Positions 39,411-47,195 of a stretch of 64,000 bases of DNA are shown here, piece after piece (position 1 is the first letter of the stretch; each line of letters begins with the position of its first letter). The stretch lies in assembly GCF_001886955.1 (NCBI RefSeq), contig NZ_CP016804.1:1674001-1738000 (forward strand), written 5' to 3'. Below the pieces are notes generated by a model that had not been told where the DNA came from, made no database searches, and saw only the letters and a program-made list of their open reading frames with translations. The position numbers were made by a program, and so were the translations under genes. This DNA comes from Halodesulfurarchaeum formicicum. GTDB lineage: Archaea > Halobacteriota > Halobacteria > Halobacteriales > Halobacteriaceae.

Positions 39411-39833
39411 ATGGCACAAACGATCAAGGAGATGGTCTACTCGAGTGTTTCCCCCGAGGAGGTCTTCGAATCCTTCTACGGCCTCAATCATCGGGAGCGC
39501 AAGACCTACGAGACACTCCTGACCGCCGAGGAGCCCCTCTCCGTCGAGACGATCGCCGAGCGGATGGACTGCTCGCTCTCGACGGCCTATCGGTACATTG
39601 ACACACTGGAAACTCACAACCTCGTCCACGAGACGGGCCTGTACGACGGCGAGTACCTCAAATCCGGGTACACCGCCGAAGATCCAGCCGTGATCGCCGA
39701 ACACATGTTCGATTACGTGGACTTCAAAGTCGAGAAGTGTCGCAAGAACATCGAGGCGGTGACCGGCACCGACCTGGAGACCGACTGTGAGGAGACCGAG
39801 TGGGATCGAGCCGGCACCTTCCTTTCGGAGTAG
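39411..39833 (+). CDS. HTH regulator, TrmB-like winged helix
   Basis: A 140-residue protein with a winged helix near residues 25-65: HRERKTYETLLTAEEPLSVE, then TIAERMDCSLSTAYRYIDTL, ETHNLVHE. The recognition helix is CSLSTAYRYIDTL. The C-terminal half (DYVDFKVEKCRKNIEAVTG) is helical, with two cysteines (positions near 114 and 127) that could be redox or metal ligands. It ends 33 bases from the psrC-like stop on the other strand. A role in regulating the sulfur/DMSO-type reductase operon is possible but only from position. ATG 39411 follows a C-rich run (39392-39401). Confidence 0.8.
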   Translation: MAQTIKEMVYSSVSPEEVFESFYGLNHRERKTYETLLTAEEPLSVETIAERMDCSLSTAYRYIDTLETHNLVHETGLYDGEYLKSGYTAEDPAVIAEHMFDYVDFKVEKCRKNIEAVTGTDLETDCEETEWDRAGTFLSE

Positions 39834-39866
39834 CGGAAAAAACGAACCGCGAACGCGAGGTTTTGC

Positions 39867-40949
39867 TCAGGCGACCGTCAGCGGGAGTTTCACCGCCGCG
39901 AAGATGATGACATAGCGGAGGAAAAAGCCGCCGACGAGCACCAGGCTATACTTGAGGACATACCCCGCCCGGAAGATCTGATGCCAGGTGTGGCTCCGCT
40001 CGTCGAGATCGAAGAGCGCCGACGCGCCCGTCATCACCAGTGACATCGCCAGGGGCGTGAGCAGTCCCAGGCCCACGACACCGACCCAGAAGGGCATGGA
40101 GAACACCGAGTTCAACGAGTCCACCGTCGCCTGGCTCGCCATACAGCCCGTCCGGCCCTGCAGGAAGTTGTAGAAGGCCAGCAGGATCCCCAGTTCGACG
40201 ACGATCAGTGCGTCGTCCGCCAGACTGTACTGGTGAACGGTCTCGGTCAGGCCGTCGAAGATCGCGGGCATGGCCACCGTGGCCGCGAGCCCGGTCGAGA
40301 TCCCACTCATCAGGAAGAGTGGCGGCAGGTAGGTCCGGTTCCAGAGCGGGCAGGTCCAGAGATCGGAGAGCAGCATCGACGTGTAGACGATGACCCCCAT
40401 TCCGAGGAACGCCCCGAACACCCGGATCGCGGTGTGAAGTTTCTGGGGCGGCTTCGTGATGTCCGAGAACCGATCCAAGAGGTTCAGAACCACCGGTTCG
40501 CCGCCGATGGCGATCCAGCCGAGGATCCGTCGGACGAAGAAGCTTCCCGAGGTCCGGCCCTGCTTCTCGCTCCCGAAGAAGTTCCAGACGAGGTCCAGGG
40601 TGGCCAGCGTCGAGAAGATGACGATGAGCCAGGTCCCGATCACGAGCCAGGAACCGTAGTTCGTGAAGTTCCAGGCGAAGGTCAACGCCCGCAACGGCGC
40701 ACCGAGGTGATAGAGCAGCGCGCCGGTCCCCACACCGATAGCCACGACGGACAGCAGGCTCCCCCAGCGAGAGGTCTCGTCACGAGACTGCCATTCGACG
40801 TCACTACTCGCCCGGCCCCGGATCAACTGTGCCGAGACCGAGGTCACGTAGGAGCCACCGCTCACACCCCCGAGGAAGAGGTAGGTGGCGATGAACAACC
40901 CCCAGTGAACGCGGGGCACCCAGATGACGCCACTTTCAGCTGCGAGCAT
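39867..40949 (-). CDS. psrC: NrfD/PsrC-family membrane subunit of a molybdoenzyme
   Basis: A 360-residue polytopic protein with about eight to nine helices of the NrfD/PsrC family, the quinol-linked membrane anchor of polysulfide, thiosulfate or DMSO-type reductases. Segments include VPRVHWGLFIATYLFLGGVS near the N-terminus, LRALTFAWNFTNYGSWLV with the conserved Asn/Ser pattern, and LPPLFLMSGISTGLAATVAM. It would take electrons from menaquinol and pass them to the iron-sulfur subunit. The start ATG 40949 is 4 bases after the ferredoxin subunit stop (read in the gene direction), giving an ABC operon. The gene symbol reflects the family, not a proven substrate. Confidence 0.85.
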   Translation of the reverse strand: MLAAESGVIWVPRVHWGLFIATYLFLGGVSGGSYVTSVSAQLIRGRASSDVEWQSRDETSRWGSLLSVVAIGVGTGALLYHLGAPLRALTFAWNFTNYGSWLVIGTWLIVIFSTLATLDLVWNFFGSEKQGRTSGSFFVRRILGWIAIGGEPVVLNLLDRFSDITKPPQKLHTAIRVFGAFLGMGVIVYTSMLLSDLWTCPLWNRTYLPPLFLMSGISTGLAATVAMPAIFDGLTETVHQYSLADDALIVVELGILLAFYNFLQGRTGCMASQATVDSLNSVFSMPFWVGVVGLGLLTPLAMSLVMTGASALFDLDERSHTWHQIFRAGYVLKYSLVLVGGFFLRYVIIFAAVKLPLTVA

Positions 40950-40953
40950 CGTT

Positions 40954-41577
40954 TTACCCCTGGTACGGAATCGGCGTCTCGACGTTTGCCGCGGCCTGGC
41001 CCTCCTCGCCAGTCTGCGGTTCGACGATGACCGATGTCGGGTTCTGTTCGAACTTCCGGGCGGCCGCATCCGAGGCCAGATCCATCAGTTCGCCGATCGG
41101 GCCGGCGTGAAGCGCCTCGCCCACACACTCATCGACACAGGCGGGTTCGAGCGGGTCGTCCTGTGTGTTCTTGGACTCGGCGTCCGCACCGGCACCCGGA
41201 CCTTTGTCGAGACAGAGGTTGCACTTCTGCATCAGGCCCTCCTCGCCGTACTGGGGCGCGCCGTACGGACAGGCCCAGCCACAGTACCGACAGCCGATAC
41301 ACTCGTCCCGATCGATGGTGACGATGCCGTCACTCTCGCGCTTCTCGATGGCGTTGGTCGGACAGACATCGACACACGGCGGGTCCTCACAGTGCATGCA
41401 GGAGAGCGAGACGTTGGTCTCCTGGTAGTCGGGGAACTCGCCGGTCGAGACGGTCTCGACCCGTCGCCAGTCGACGTGACCGGCCTCGGTTCCGTGCCGG
41501 TTCTTGCAGGCGATCGCACAGGCGTTACAGCCCATACAGGAGTTGGGATCGAAGTAAAAGCCCCACTGCTCACCCAT
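40954..41577 (-). CDS. psrB: [4Fe-4S] electron-transfer subunit (PsrB type)
   Basis: A 207-residue DmsB/PsrB-type ferredoxin with four cysteine groups: Cys14-17-20-24 (CMGCNACAIAC), CMHCEDPPCVDVC near 60, CIGCRYCGWACPYG near 93, and CNLCLDKG with CVDEC near 117 and 150. That arrangement holds four [4Fe-4S] clusters and carries electrons between the NrfD-like anchor and the molybdenum subunit. An acidic GPGAGADAESKN insert between the last two groups is a haloarchaeal feature. Its start overlaps the stop of the catalytic gene by one base (TGATG). Confidence 0.9.
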   Translation of the reverse strand: MGEQWGFYFDPNSCMGCNACAIACKNRHGTEAGHVDWRRVETVSTGEFPDYQETNVSLSCMHCEDPPCVDVCPTNAIEKRESDGIVTIDRDECIGCRYCGWACPYGAPQYGEEGLMQKCNLCLDKGPGAGADAESKNTQDDPLEPACVDECVGEALHAGPIGELMDLASDAAARKFEQNPTSVIVEPQTGEEGQAAANVETPIPYQG

Positions 41578-43928
41578 CAGTTCTCACCTCCGGATTTGGT
41601 GACCGAGATAGCGATGTGCCTGTCGATTTCGCCGGAGATCGGATCGATCTGGTCTGGACTGTTCAGTAACATGTTGTTGGCTCCGTCCTCGTCCGGCTGG
41701 ATCGAGCCGCGGCCGAACCCGTAGGGCTCGACGCTGACGGCTCCCGGCCGAATACCCTCGGTGACGAAGGCCATCAGTTCCGCCTCGCCGTGATCGGAGC
41801 TGATCGTGACCATGTCACCGTCCTCGATATCTCGCGCGGCGGCGTCCTCGGTGTGCATCACGAGGTAGTTCCCGCGGTAGTCGGCGTGTTCGTGGTCGTA
41901 GGATTCAGCCAGCTGTTCGAGCGGCTTGGTGAGGGCCTGGTCCCCGCCGTGGGAGAACTCGACTGTGCGAGCGTCGAGCATCTCCAGGGGGTACTCCTCG
42001 CTGAGTTCGTCGCCGATCGTTCCCGGCGGCACCCACTGCGGGCCCGTGCCGATCTCGGCGCCGGCCTGCTCGCTGAGCTTCTCGTACGCGCCGGTGAGCT
42101 TCTTGTCCAGGTCGAACCAGAAGGTGTCCGCGCCCTGGGCGAAGCCGCCTTTCTTCCACTTCTCGTAGCCGTACTCCCCGGTGAGGACGTAGGTGTCCTC
42201 GTCCTCGAGATCATCGAGGGTGAGATCGAGCCCGGAGAGCTGATCGTTGATGTACTCCTCCTTGGAGTCCCAGACGAAGTAATCGTCATACCCCATCGCG
42301 CGACCGAGCCCCTGGATGATGTCGAAGCCAGGCTTGGTGTTCCACTGGGGATCGATCGCCGCCTTCGAGCCGGTGACCCACGCTTCGGTGTTGTAGGCAC
42401 CGTACCCGCCGGAGCCGAGCATCGGCTTCTCCAGCTGGGAGGACTCGGGGAAGACGACGTCGGCTTTCTTGGTCGTTTCACTCCAGAAGGCGTCGATACC
42501 GATGACGAGGTCCATCTTGTCGAGGGCCCCATCCGTCTCGTCGGTGCCGAGCCACTCCTGGGTCGCACCGTCCGTGACGGGGTTCCGGTAGTAGTAGACC
42601 ATCCCGTTGACGTCCCCGTTGTCGACCATCTCGGGGACGTTGTTCTGGACCGGCTTCTTCGTCAGGGACGCGTAGCCAGCCTCCGGATCGGTCAGGTAAC
42701 ACTGGTTGCCCTCGGCGTTGTTCGGCAGTTCGGCCTCACAGCCGACCTCGAACGGGTTCGAGAGCCCGGCGCTCCCGAACCAGCGCTGGCCGCCGGGCCG
42801 GTCGATGTTGCCCACCAGCCCGGTGAGCGCGACGAGGTTCTGGGCACCCTTCTGGTGATCGGCGCTCTGTCCGAGCCCCGTCCAGGAGGTGATTCCCGCA
42901 TTCGGGGCGGCGCGGCCGAAGCCCAGGGCGACCTCGCGGATGACCTCGGCGTCGAGGCCGGTCTTCTCTGCGGCCCATTCGGGGGTCTTGCCCTCGACGG
43001 CCTCCTTGTACGCGTCGAAGCCGTGGGTGTAGTTCTCGACGAACTCCGCGTCGTAGAGCTCCTCCTCGATGATGACGTTGGCTATCGCCAGGGCCAGCGC
43101 GCCGTCGGTCCGGGGCTTGATCGGGAGCCACTTGTCGGACTTCTTCGCGGTCTCGGTGTACACGGGGTCGATCGTGACGATCGTCGCCCCGCGCTCGCGG
43201 GCCTTCAGGAGCTGTTTGGCCTCCCACTGGCCGGCGAAGGTCTCCAGGACGTCACGCCCCCAGACCAGAACGTACTCGGTGTTCTCGTAGTCGACCCAGC
43301 GGATGTTGCCACCGCCCAGGCCCATCAGGGTGCCCGTGACCGCCATCGACCCGAAGCAGGTCGGAGTGGGGTGTGGGACGGAGTTCGGACAGCCATAGAG
43401 GTTCCCGAAGAGCGTACTGAAGGTCCCGGCCGTGCCCCAGCCGTGGAACTCGACCAGGCTCTCGGCCCCGTGTTCCTCCTTGAACGTCTCGAGTTTGTCC
43501 GCGGCGTACTCGAAGGCCTCGTCCCAGCTCACGGCCGTAAGTTCGCCATCCTTGCGGACATATGGTTCCTTGATGCGTTTGGGCGAGTACGCCTTCTCGA
43601 CCTGGGAGAGCCCCTTGGGACAGAGTGTGCCCTTGGTACCCTCGCCCGCGCTCCCGCGCGGGTGGCCATCGATACCGTGAACTTCAGTCGCGACTTCCGT
43701 CCCCTCGCTGTTCTCCTCGAGGGTGACCTCCATGCCACACAGCTTGTGACACTGCCAGCAGTTCCCGTAGGCCGTGTTCTCGGACTGCTCGTCGGTCGCT
43801 GCGCCACTCGTCTGTACGGCTGTGCCACCGATACCAGCTGCGAGGGCACCGGCTGCCGACGTCTTGAGCAAGGTCCGTCGGGTCAGCCCGCCCTGCGTGT
43901 TTTCGGTTTCGGATGTTGATTTCGACAT
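41577..43928 (-). CDS. psrA: Molybdopterin oxidoreductase, polysulfide/thiosulfate/DMSO-reductase type, Tat-exported
   Basis: A 783-residue catalytic subunit with a twin-arginine signal, TRRTLLKTSAAGALAAG (residues 16-32), so it acts on the outer face of the membrane. The N-terminal [4Fe-4S] cysteines are Cys57, Cys60, Cys64 (CWQCHKLCG) and Cys103 (GTLCPKG). Cys191 in PTPTCFGS is the probable molybdenum ligand, as in polysulfide/thiosulfate reductases and formate-related enzymes, and unlike the Ser of DMSO reductase proper. Molybdopterin-binding parts include VLVWGRDVLETFAG and, in the C-terminal domain, YLVMHTEDAAARDIEDGDMV. Together with subunits B and C it makes a terminal or substrate reductase. 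The substrate cannot be fixed from sequence. Confidence 0.88.
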   Translation of the reverse strand: MSKSTSETENTQGGLTRRTLLKTSAAGALAAGIGGTAVQTSGAATDEQSENTAYGNCWQCHKLCGMEVTLEENSEGTEVATEVHGIDGHPRGSAGEGTKGTLCPKGLSQVEKAYSPKRIKEPYVRKDGELTAVSWDEAFEYAADKLETFKEEHGAESLVEFHGWGTAGTFSTLFGNLYGCPNSVPHPTPTCFGSMAVTGTLMGLGGGNIRWVDYENTEYVLVWGRDVLETFAGQWEAKQLLKARERGATIVTIDPVYTETAKKSDKWLPIKPRTDGALALAIANVIIEEELYDAEFVENYTHGFDAYKEAVEGKTPEWAAEKTGLDAEVIREVALGFGRAAPNAGITSWTGLGQSADHQKGAQNLVALTGLVGNIDRPGGQRWFGSAGLSNPFEVGCEAELPNNAEGNQCYLTDPEAGYASLTKKPVQNNVPEMVDNGDVNGMVYYYRNPVTDGATQEWLGTDETDGALDKMDLVIGIDAFWSETTKKADVVFPESSQLEKPMLGSGGYGAYNTEAWVTGSKAAIDPQWNTKPGFDIIQGLGRAMGYDDYFVWDSKEEYINDQLSGLDLTLDDLEDEDTYVLTGEYGYEKWKKGGFAQGADTFWFDLDKKLTGAYEKLSEQAGAEIGTGPQWVPPGTIGDELSEEYPLEMLDARTVEFSHGGDQALTKPLEQLAESYDHEHADYRGNYLVMHTEDAAARDIEDGDMVTISSDHGEAELMAFVTEGIRPGAVSVEPYGFGRGSIQPDEDGANNMLLNSPDQIDPISGEIDRHIAISVTKSGGEN

Positions 43929-43930
43929 GA

Positions 43931-44152
43931 TTAGTCTTCGTCTGGATCGACCGGCCGATCGTCGAATCCGAACTCCTCGACGACCTGGTCGTGAAATTGC
44001 TCGTAGAACTCCGCTTCAGTCATCTCACCGGTGCGCAGTTTCTTCGCGGCTTCACCCATTGCTTTCCCGAGTTCCTGATCGAACTCCTGCTCCGAGTCGG
44101 CGATATCAGCGAGCGGAGCCCCATCGGGATCTCCTGGGTCGTCGTCCGGCAT
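43931..44152 (-). CDS. Small acidic protein at the head of the reductase operon
   Basis: A 73-residue acidic protein, two bases upstream of the molybdoenzyme gene. The middle reads QELGKAMGEAAKKLRTGEMT followed by EAEFYEQFHDQVVEEFG, which loosely resembles SHOCT-like helical motifs. I do not recognise a family. As the first gene of the operon it may be a dedicated chaperone or regulator, but it is far shorter than the TorD/NarJ chaperones of about 200 residues. The start is ATG 44152. Confidence 0.7.
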   Translation of the reverse strand: MPDDDPGDPDGAPLADIADSEQEFDQELGKAMGEAAKKLRTGEMTEAEFYEQFHDQVVEEFGFDDRPVDPDED

Positions 44153-44345
44153 TGTGAGTCTACACTATGGCCTTACCCCTACGGGCACATAGACCCACGA
44201 TGAGTTCCAAGAATCTTGTAAGCATTTTCAGTATCCACCCAACACCGCGCCAACGGTTGGTACTCGTTAACACAACTCTCCAGCCCTGAAACGGCTGTTT
44301 TCCGCGTTTGGTTCTTCGAAACGGCGGTGAAGTCCCGGTTCGTTT

Positions 44346-44360
44346 GTGTAGTAGTTACAC
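44346..44360. promoter_or_regulatory. Candidate operator: 15-bp inverted repeat
   Basis: GTGTA and TACAC flank GTAGT, forming a symmetric 15-bp site that overlaps the end of the IclR-type gene and lies about 195 bases before the reductase operon. IclR-family operators are often palindromes of this size. The partial word TACACTAT recurs at 44161-44168, closer to the operon start. This is a pattern only. Confidence 0.3.
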
Positions 44361-45218
44361 TATATTGATCCCGATGGCCGTCGCCGCGTCCTTCATGGCC
44401 GCGATGAGGTCGGGGTCGGCGGCCTCGTCCGTGTAGATCGTCCGTCGCGGGGCCAGCACGCCGACCGACCCGACGACGGTATCGCCGCTGCCGAGGATTG
44501 GCACCCCGAGACACGCGATCTGCCCGTGGTCAGTCACGGCGTATCCCTGCTCGTCGATAGCCGCCAGCCGGTCGTAGAGACTCTCCCGTTCGACCGGTAG
44601 CTCCCGGGCGTACTTCGCGAGCGGGCAATCGAACTCACAGCCAGTATCACAGGAGAGCAGCCCGTAGCGGTCGACGATGTCCTCGACGGTCTCGGTTTCC
44701 ATGCCGGAGAGAATCGAGAGTCCGGGGCCGTTACAGTGGAGGTATCGCCGTGTCCCCTGGGCGAGCCGGTTCTTCGAGATGAGATCCGAGGTCGTCCGGG
44801 AGTACAGACAGTAGCCATAGCCGTGTTCGGGGACCATTACGGTGAAGACGCCCTCGAACTCCTCGGCGAGGGCGTCGATCTTGGGTTTCCCTTCGGTAAA
44901 CAGCTCTCGCTCGTGGATGGACTTGTTACAGACGTCAAGCACCCGGAGCCCGATATCGAACTCGCCGGTCTCCAGTTTCGTCACGAACCCCTCCTCCCGA
45001 AGCGTGCTCACGTAGTTCGAGGCGGTCCCCTTCGAAACATCCAGTTCCGTCGCGATCTCGCCGATCGTGGCTCCACCGGACTCCTTGAGCACCTCGATCA
45101 GCTCCATCGTCCGACTGGCGGACTGCACCGGGTTCGTCGGCTCTTCGGGCGGGGTCCGATCGGGGACCCGATAGCCCGATTCCGGATCGGCCGACCGGGG
45201 CGGGATGGGTTTGGACAT
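44355..45218 (-). CDS. IclR-family transcriptional regulator
   Basis: A 287-residue IclR protein. The wHTH lies near residues 35-95: SASRTMELIEVLKESGGATI, then GEIATELDVSKGTASNYVST, LREEGFVTKL. The effector-binding GAF-like domain follows, with RYLHCNGPGLSILSGM and DHGQIACLGVPILGSGDTVV. Cysteines at LLSCDTGCEFDCPLAKYA (near 195-212) form a compact cluster absent from classical IclR proteins; they may bind a metal or Fe-S cluster and make it redox-sensitive. It lies upstream of and codirectional with the reductase operon and is a good candidate regulator. A candidate TATA (TTTCTTTACG on the minus strand) is near 45241-45252. Confidence 0.88.
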   Translation of the reverse strand: MSKPIPPRSADPESGYRVPDRTPPEEPTNPVQSASRTMELIEVLKESGGATIGEIATELDVSKGTASNYVSTLREEGFVTKLETGEFDIGLRVLDVCNKSIHERELFTEGKPKIDALAEEFEGVFTVMVPEHGYGYCLYSRTTSDLISKNRLAQGTRRYLHCNGPGLSILSGMETETVEDIVDRYGLLSCDTGCEFDCPLAKYARELPVERESLYDRLAAIDEQGYAVTDHGQIACLGVPILGSGDTVVGSVGVLAPRRTIYTDEAADPDLIAAMKDAATAIGINIV

Positions 45219-45519
45219 ACTAAAACAATGGAGGTCCGCACGTAAAGAAATTGTCTCTCGGCCCGATCAAGCGGGGCGCCCAAACCCACTGACGTGGCAG
45301 CACCAGGAATGATTAGTAAGGCGATCGTTTTAGTCTGCAAAACTGGTTGCGGCATATGTCAGTTATTGGACCCCGTCGGCCACTAGATTAGCCACCGGCC
45401 AGTGTGATTGCGAAGTCCAAATGGAAACGATTTTGGGCTACCCAAACAGAATCTTGCCGCCGGGAGTGGGTCTGGAACGTGCCCTCAGAAGTAGACCGCC
45501 CTGTCGAGGCGTGTGCGAG
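45219..45519. other. 301-bp intergenic region
   Basis: No gene is visible. The segment at 45301-45420 is AT-rich and includes an inverted pair GTTTT/AAAAC at 45327-45343 and the word GGCATATGTCAG. It precedes the IclR gene on the minus strand and may hold its control sites. Because both flanking genes read leftward, any promoter here would serve the IclR gene. Confidence 0.4.
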
Positions 45520-46119
45520 CTACTTGAGCTCCCAGCCGGCCTCTTCGGCGGTCGGTTCCAGCGGTTCGAACTCCCAGCCATCCTCGGGGGCAAAGCCCTC
45601 CTCACCGGGCACCCCGACGAGCACCAGTCGATCGGAGTGGAACGTCGAGCCGGACTGGGCGACCCGTGCCAGGCGCTCGGCCGGTCCGTTGGCCCCGTTG
45701 AAGAAGTCGATGTCGACGCCGTTGCGCCGGAGGAAGGTGTTCATCGTCGGCGAGTCGACCGTCCCGACGACCCCGACCCAGTCCGACCAGTTCCGGGCGT
45801 CGTCGACGACCGCTGCTGGATCGGCAGTGCTGGCGAGCGCGTTGAGCGTAAAAGCCGTCGTGAGGCCGTGAGTCACGTCGTCCTCGGCGTCCTCGGTTGG
45901 CGCCCCACAGGTGTTGCCCTCGTTCGCCTTGGCGGCCGGCTCCGGGCCCTTGCTGTCTGGAACCCCGGGCATCTGGGCGCCCGAACTCGACGTCGATGTC
46001 GAGTCTGGCTCGGGCTGGCTCTCCTCCTCGCCGCTCGGAACGCCCGGCATCTTCGAGCCGCCGTCGGTGCGGAGTCTGGCCTCGTCCGCCCCGTCGCCAC
46101 CGTGTGGATCCGCGTTCAT
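45520..46119 (-). CDS. Hypothetical haloarchaeal protein with a disordered N-terminus
   Basis: From ATG 46119 (GTG 46125 is possible) the protein has about 199 residues. The first 75 are low-complexity and contain MPGVP twice, separated by Ser/Glu-rich linkers (KMPGVPSGEEESQPEPDS, then QMPGVPDSKGPEP). The folded part begins near residue 80: VTHGLTTAFTLNALASTADP, then WSDWVGVVGTVDSPTMNTFL, RRNGVDIDFFNG, ending DRLVLVGVPGEEGF. This matches a haloarchaeal family of unknown function. The repeated MPGVP may be a docking motif. It precedes the MIP18 gene in the same direction only by position. Confidence 0.75.
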   Translation of the reverse strand: MNADPHGGDGADEARLRTDGGSKMPGVPSGEEESQPEPDSTSTSSSGAQMPGVPDSKGPEPAAKANEGNTCGAPTEDAEDDVTHGLTTAFTLNALASTADPAAVVDDARNWSDWVGVVGTVDSPTMNTFLRRNGVDIDFFNGANGPAERLARVAQSGSTFHSDRLVLVGVPGEEGFAPEDGWEFEPLEPTAEEAGWELK

Positions 46120-46173
46120 GTTCACCCTGATGAACGTGATTGGTGCCTATTACCTTGATGGTCGGCCGGCCGT

Positions 46174-46548
46174 TCAGAACGGCGGATCGGCGGTATCGTC
46201 ATCGTCCCCAGCCTCGCCCTCGGGCCCGTCGACGCCGTCGATGCCGCCGGACCAGTTCTGCTGCTCCAACTGGAAGAACTGCTCGCGCTGCGTGTCTGAC
46301 ATTACCGCGATCTCGGACTCGAACTCCGCACCGACCTCCTCGACGGCCTCGCGAAGCCGTCCCACCAGAATGTTCTTGACCTGATCGGGGATGTTGAGCA
46401 TCGGGAGTGCGAGGGTCACTGTCGCCGTGTCGCCGTCCATCTCGATCCCGTTGATCATCCCGAGCTGGGTCAGCGTGGCGTCGATCTCCGGGTGCGTAAC
46501 CTCATCGACCGCCGCTTCGACCGCCGCTTTCGTTGGGTCTTCGGCCAT
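46174..46548 (-). CDS. MIP18/DUF59-family iron-sulfur assembly protein
   Basis: A 124-residue protein of the MIP18 (SufT, PaaD) family. Typical segments are VDEVTHPEIDATLTQLGMIN (residues 14-33), VTLALPMLNIPDQVKNILVG and a helix REAVEEVGAEFESEIAVMSD. The Cys of many members is absent, so it may be an accessory rather than a cluster carrier. The tail is acidic and disordered. Iron-sulfur enzymes abound nearby (reductase subunits, RACo), but this link is positional. It is followed by TrmO in the minus-strand order. Confidence 0.8.
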   Translation of the reverse strand: MAEDPTKAAVEAAVDEVTHPEIDATLTQLGMINGIEMDGDTATVTLALPMLNIPDQVKNILVGRLREAVEEVGAEFESEIAVMSDTQREQFFQLEQQNWSGGIDGVDGPEGEAGDDDDTADPPF

Positions 46549-46641
46549 AGCCCCCGATAGCCGCGCATCGGGTGAATAGATGCTGGTTCGGGCTGGGTGT
46601 TATTACAGTGTTGGGCGGGTCACGCAAATCCCGACGGTCAG

Positions 46642-47079
46642 TCAGAGATCGGCCATCCAGCCGATCTCGATCTCGTCGCTGTTGGGCCCTTTCGGGGCGT
46701 AGGGCTTGATGTCCAACACCGGCGTCCCGTCGATCAGATCGAGGTTCGAGACCGAGAGCCGGGTCCCCTCGATCCCGTCCAGCCGGAGAACCGACTGGCC
46801 GATGGGATTCGGTCGCGGCGGGCCCGACGTCGCGAAGATACCCACCGGATCACCACCCATGGGGCGGACCGTGAGTCGCGTGTCAGTCACCTCGTGGAGG
46901 TGGGAGAGAACCACGATGTGAGAGAACTCGGCGAGACCCTGAAGGCCAGGTTCGTACGACTCCTCCAGAAGGACGCGTCCGGAGGCCTCGACCGGCTCGG
47001 CCCCGGGGCGGGGCACGTCTTCGGGGGCCTCGAACGGCGACTCGACGACGCCGATCGGCTGGTACGTGACCGGTTGCAT
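46642..47079 (-). CDS. trmO: tRNA t6A methyltransferase (TrmO)
   Basis: A 145-residue TrmO/TsaA-type enzyme that N6-methylates threonylcarbamoyladenosine at position 37 of tRNA, using S-adenosylmethionine. Family marks are YQPIGVVESPFEAPEDVPRP at the N-terminus, YEPGLQGLAEFSHIVVLSHL, and the SAM-binding TSGPPRPNPIGQSVLRL (residues about 84-100), then LDLIDGTPVLDIKPYAP. It is shorter than the E. coli protein (about 235 residues), as usual for archaea. It is divergent from the RACo gene with 116 bases between starts. Confidence 0.9.
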   Translation of the reverse strand: MQPVTYQPIGVVESPFEAPEDVPRPGAEPVEASGRVLLEESYEPGLQGLAEFSHIVVLSHLHEVTDTRLTVRPMGGDPVGIFATSGPPRPNPIGQSVLRLDGIEGTRLSVSNLDLIDGTPVLDIKPYAPKGPNSDEIEIGWMADL

Positions 47080-47157
47080 ACCGGACGCTCGTGCCCCGGG
47101 AAGATAACGGTTGGCAGCCGCCGGCGGTCACCAGTATTGTCCGTCTAGCAAAACCAT

Positions 47158-47170
47158 CACAATACCTATT
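47158..47170 (+). promoter_or_regulatory. TATA-like box of the RACo gene
   Basis: The sequence AATACCTATTAGC lies 26-38 bases before ATG 47196. That distance fits an archaeal promoter giving a leaderless or nearly leaderless transcript. The surroundings are AT-richer than coding DNA. It may start expression of the RACo gene alone, because a second box lies before the next gene. Confidence 0.45.
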
Positions 47171-47195
47171 AGCGGTTTCGCCCAAATTGGACCTG

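Noticed and set aside
41790-43919. A 709-codon open frame on the plus strand opposite the molybdoenzyme gene
   Set aside because: GC-rich genes leave long open frames on the other strand. This one has no family resemblance, and the minus-strand frame has a Tat signal, Fe-S cysteines and a molybdenum ligand.
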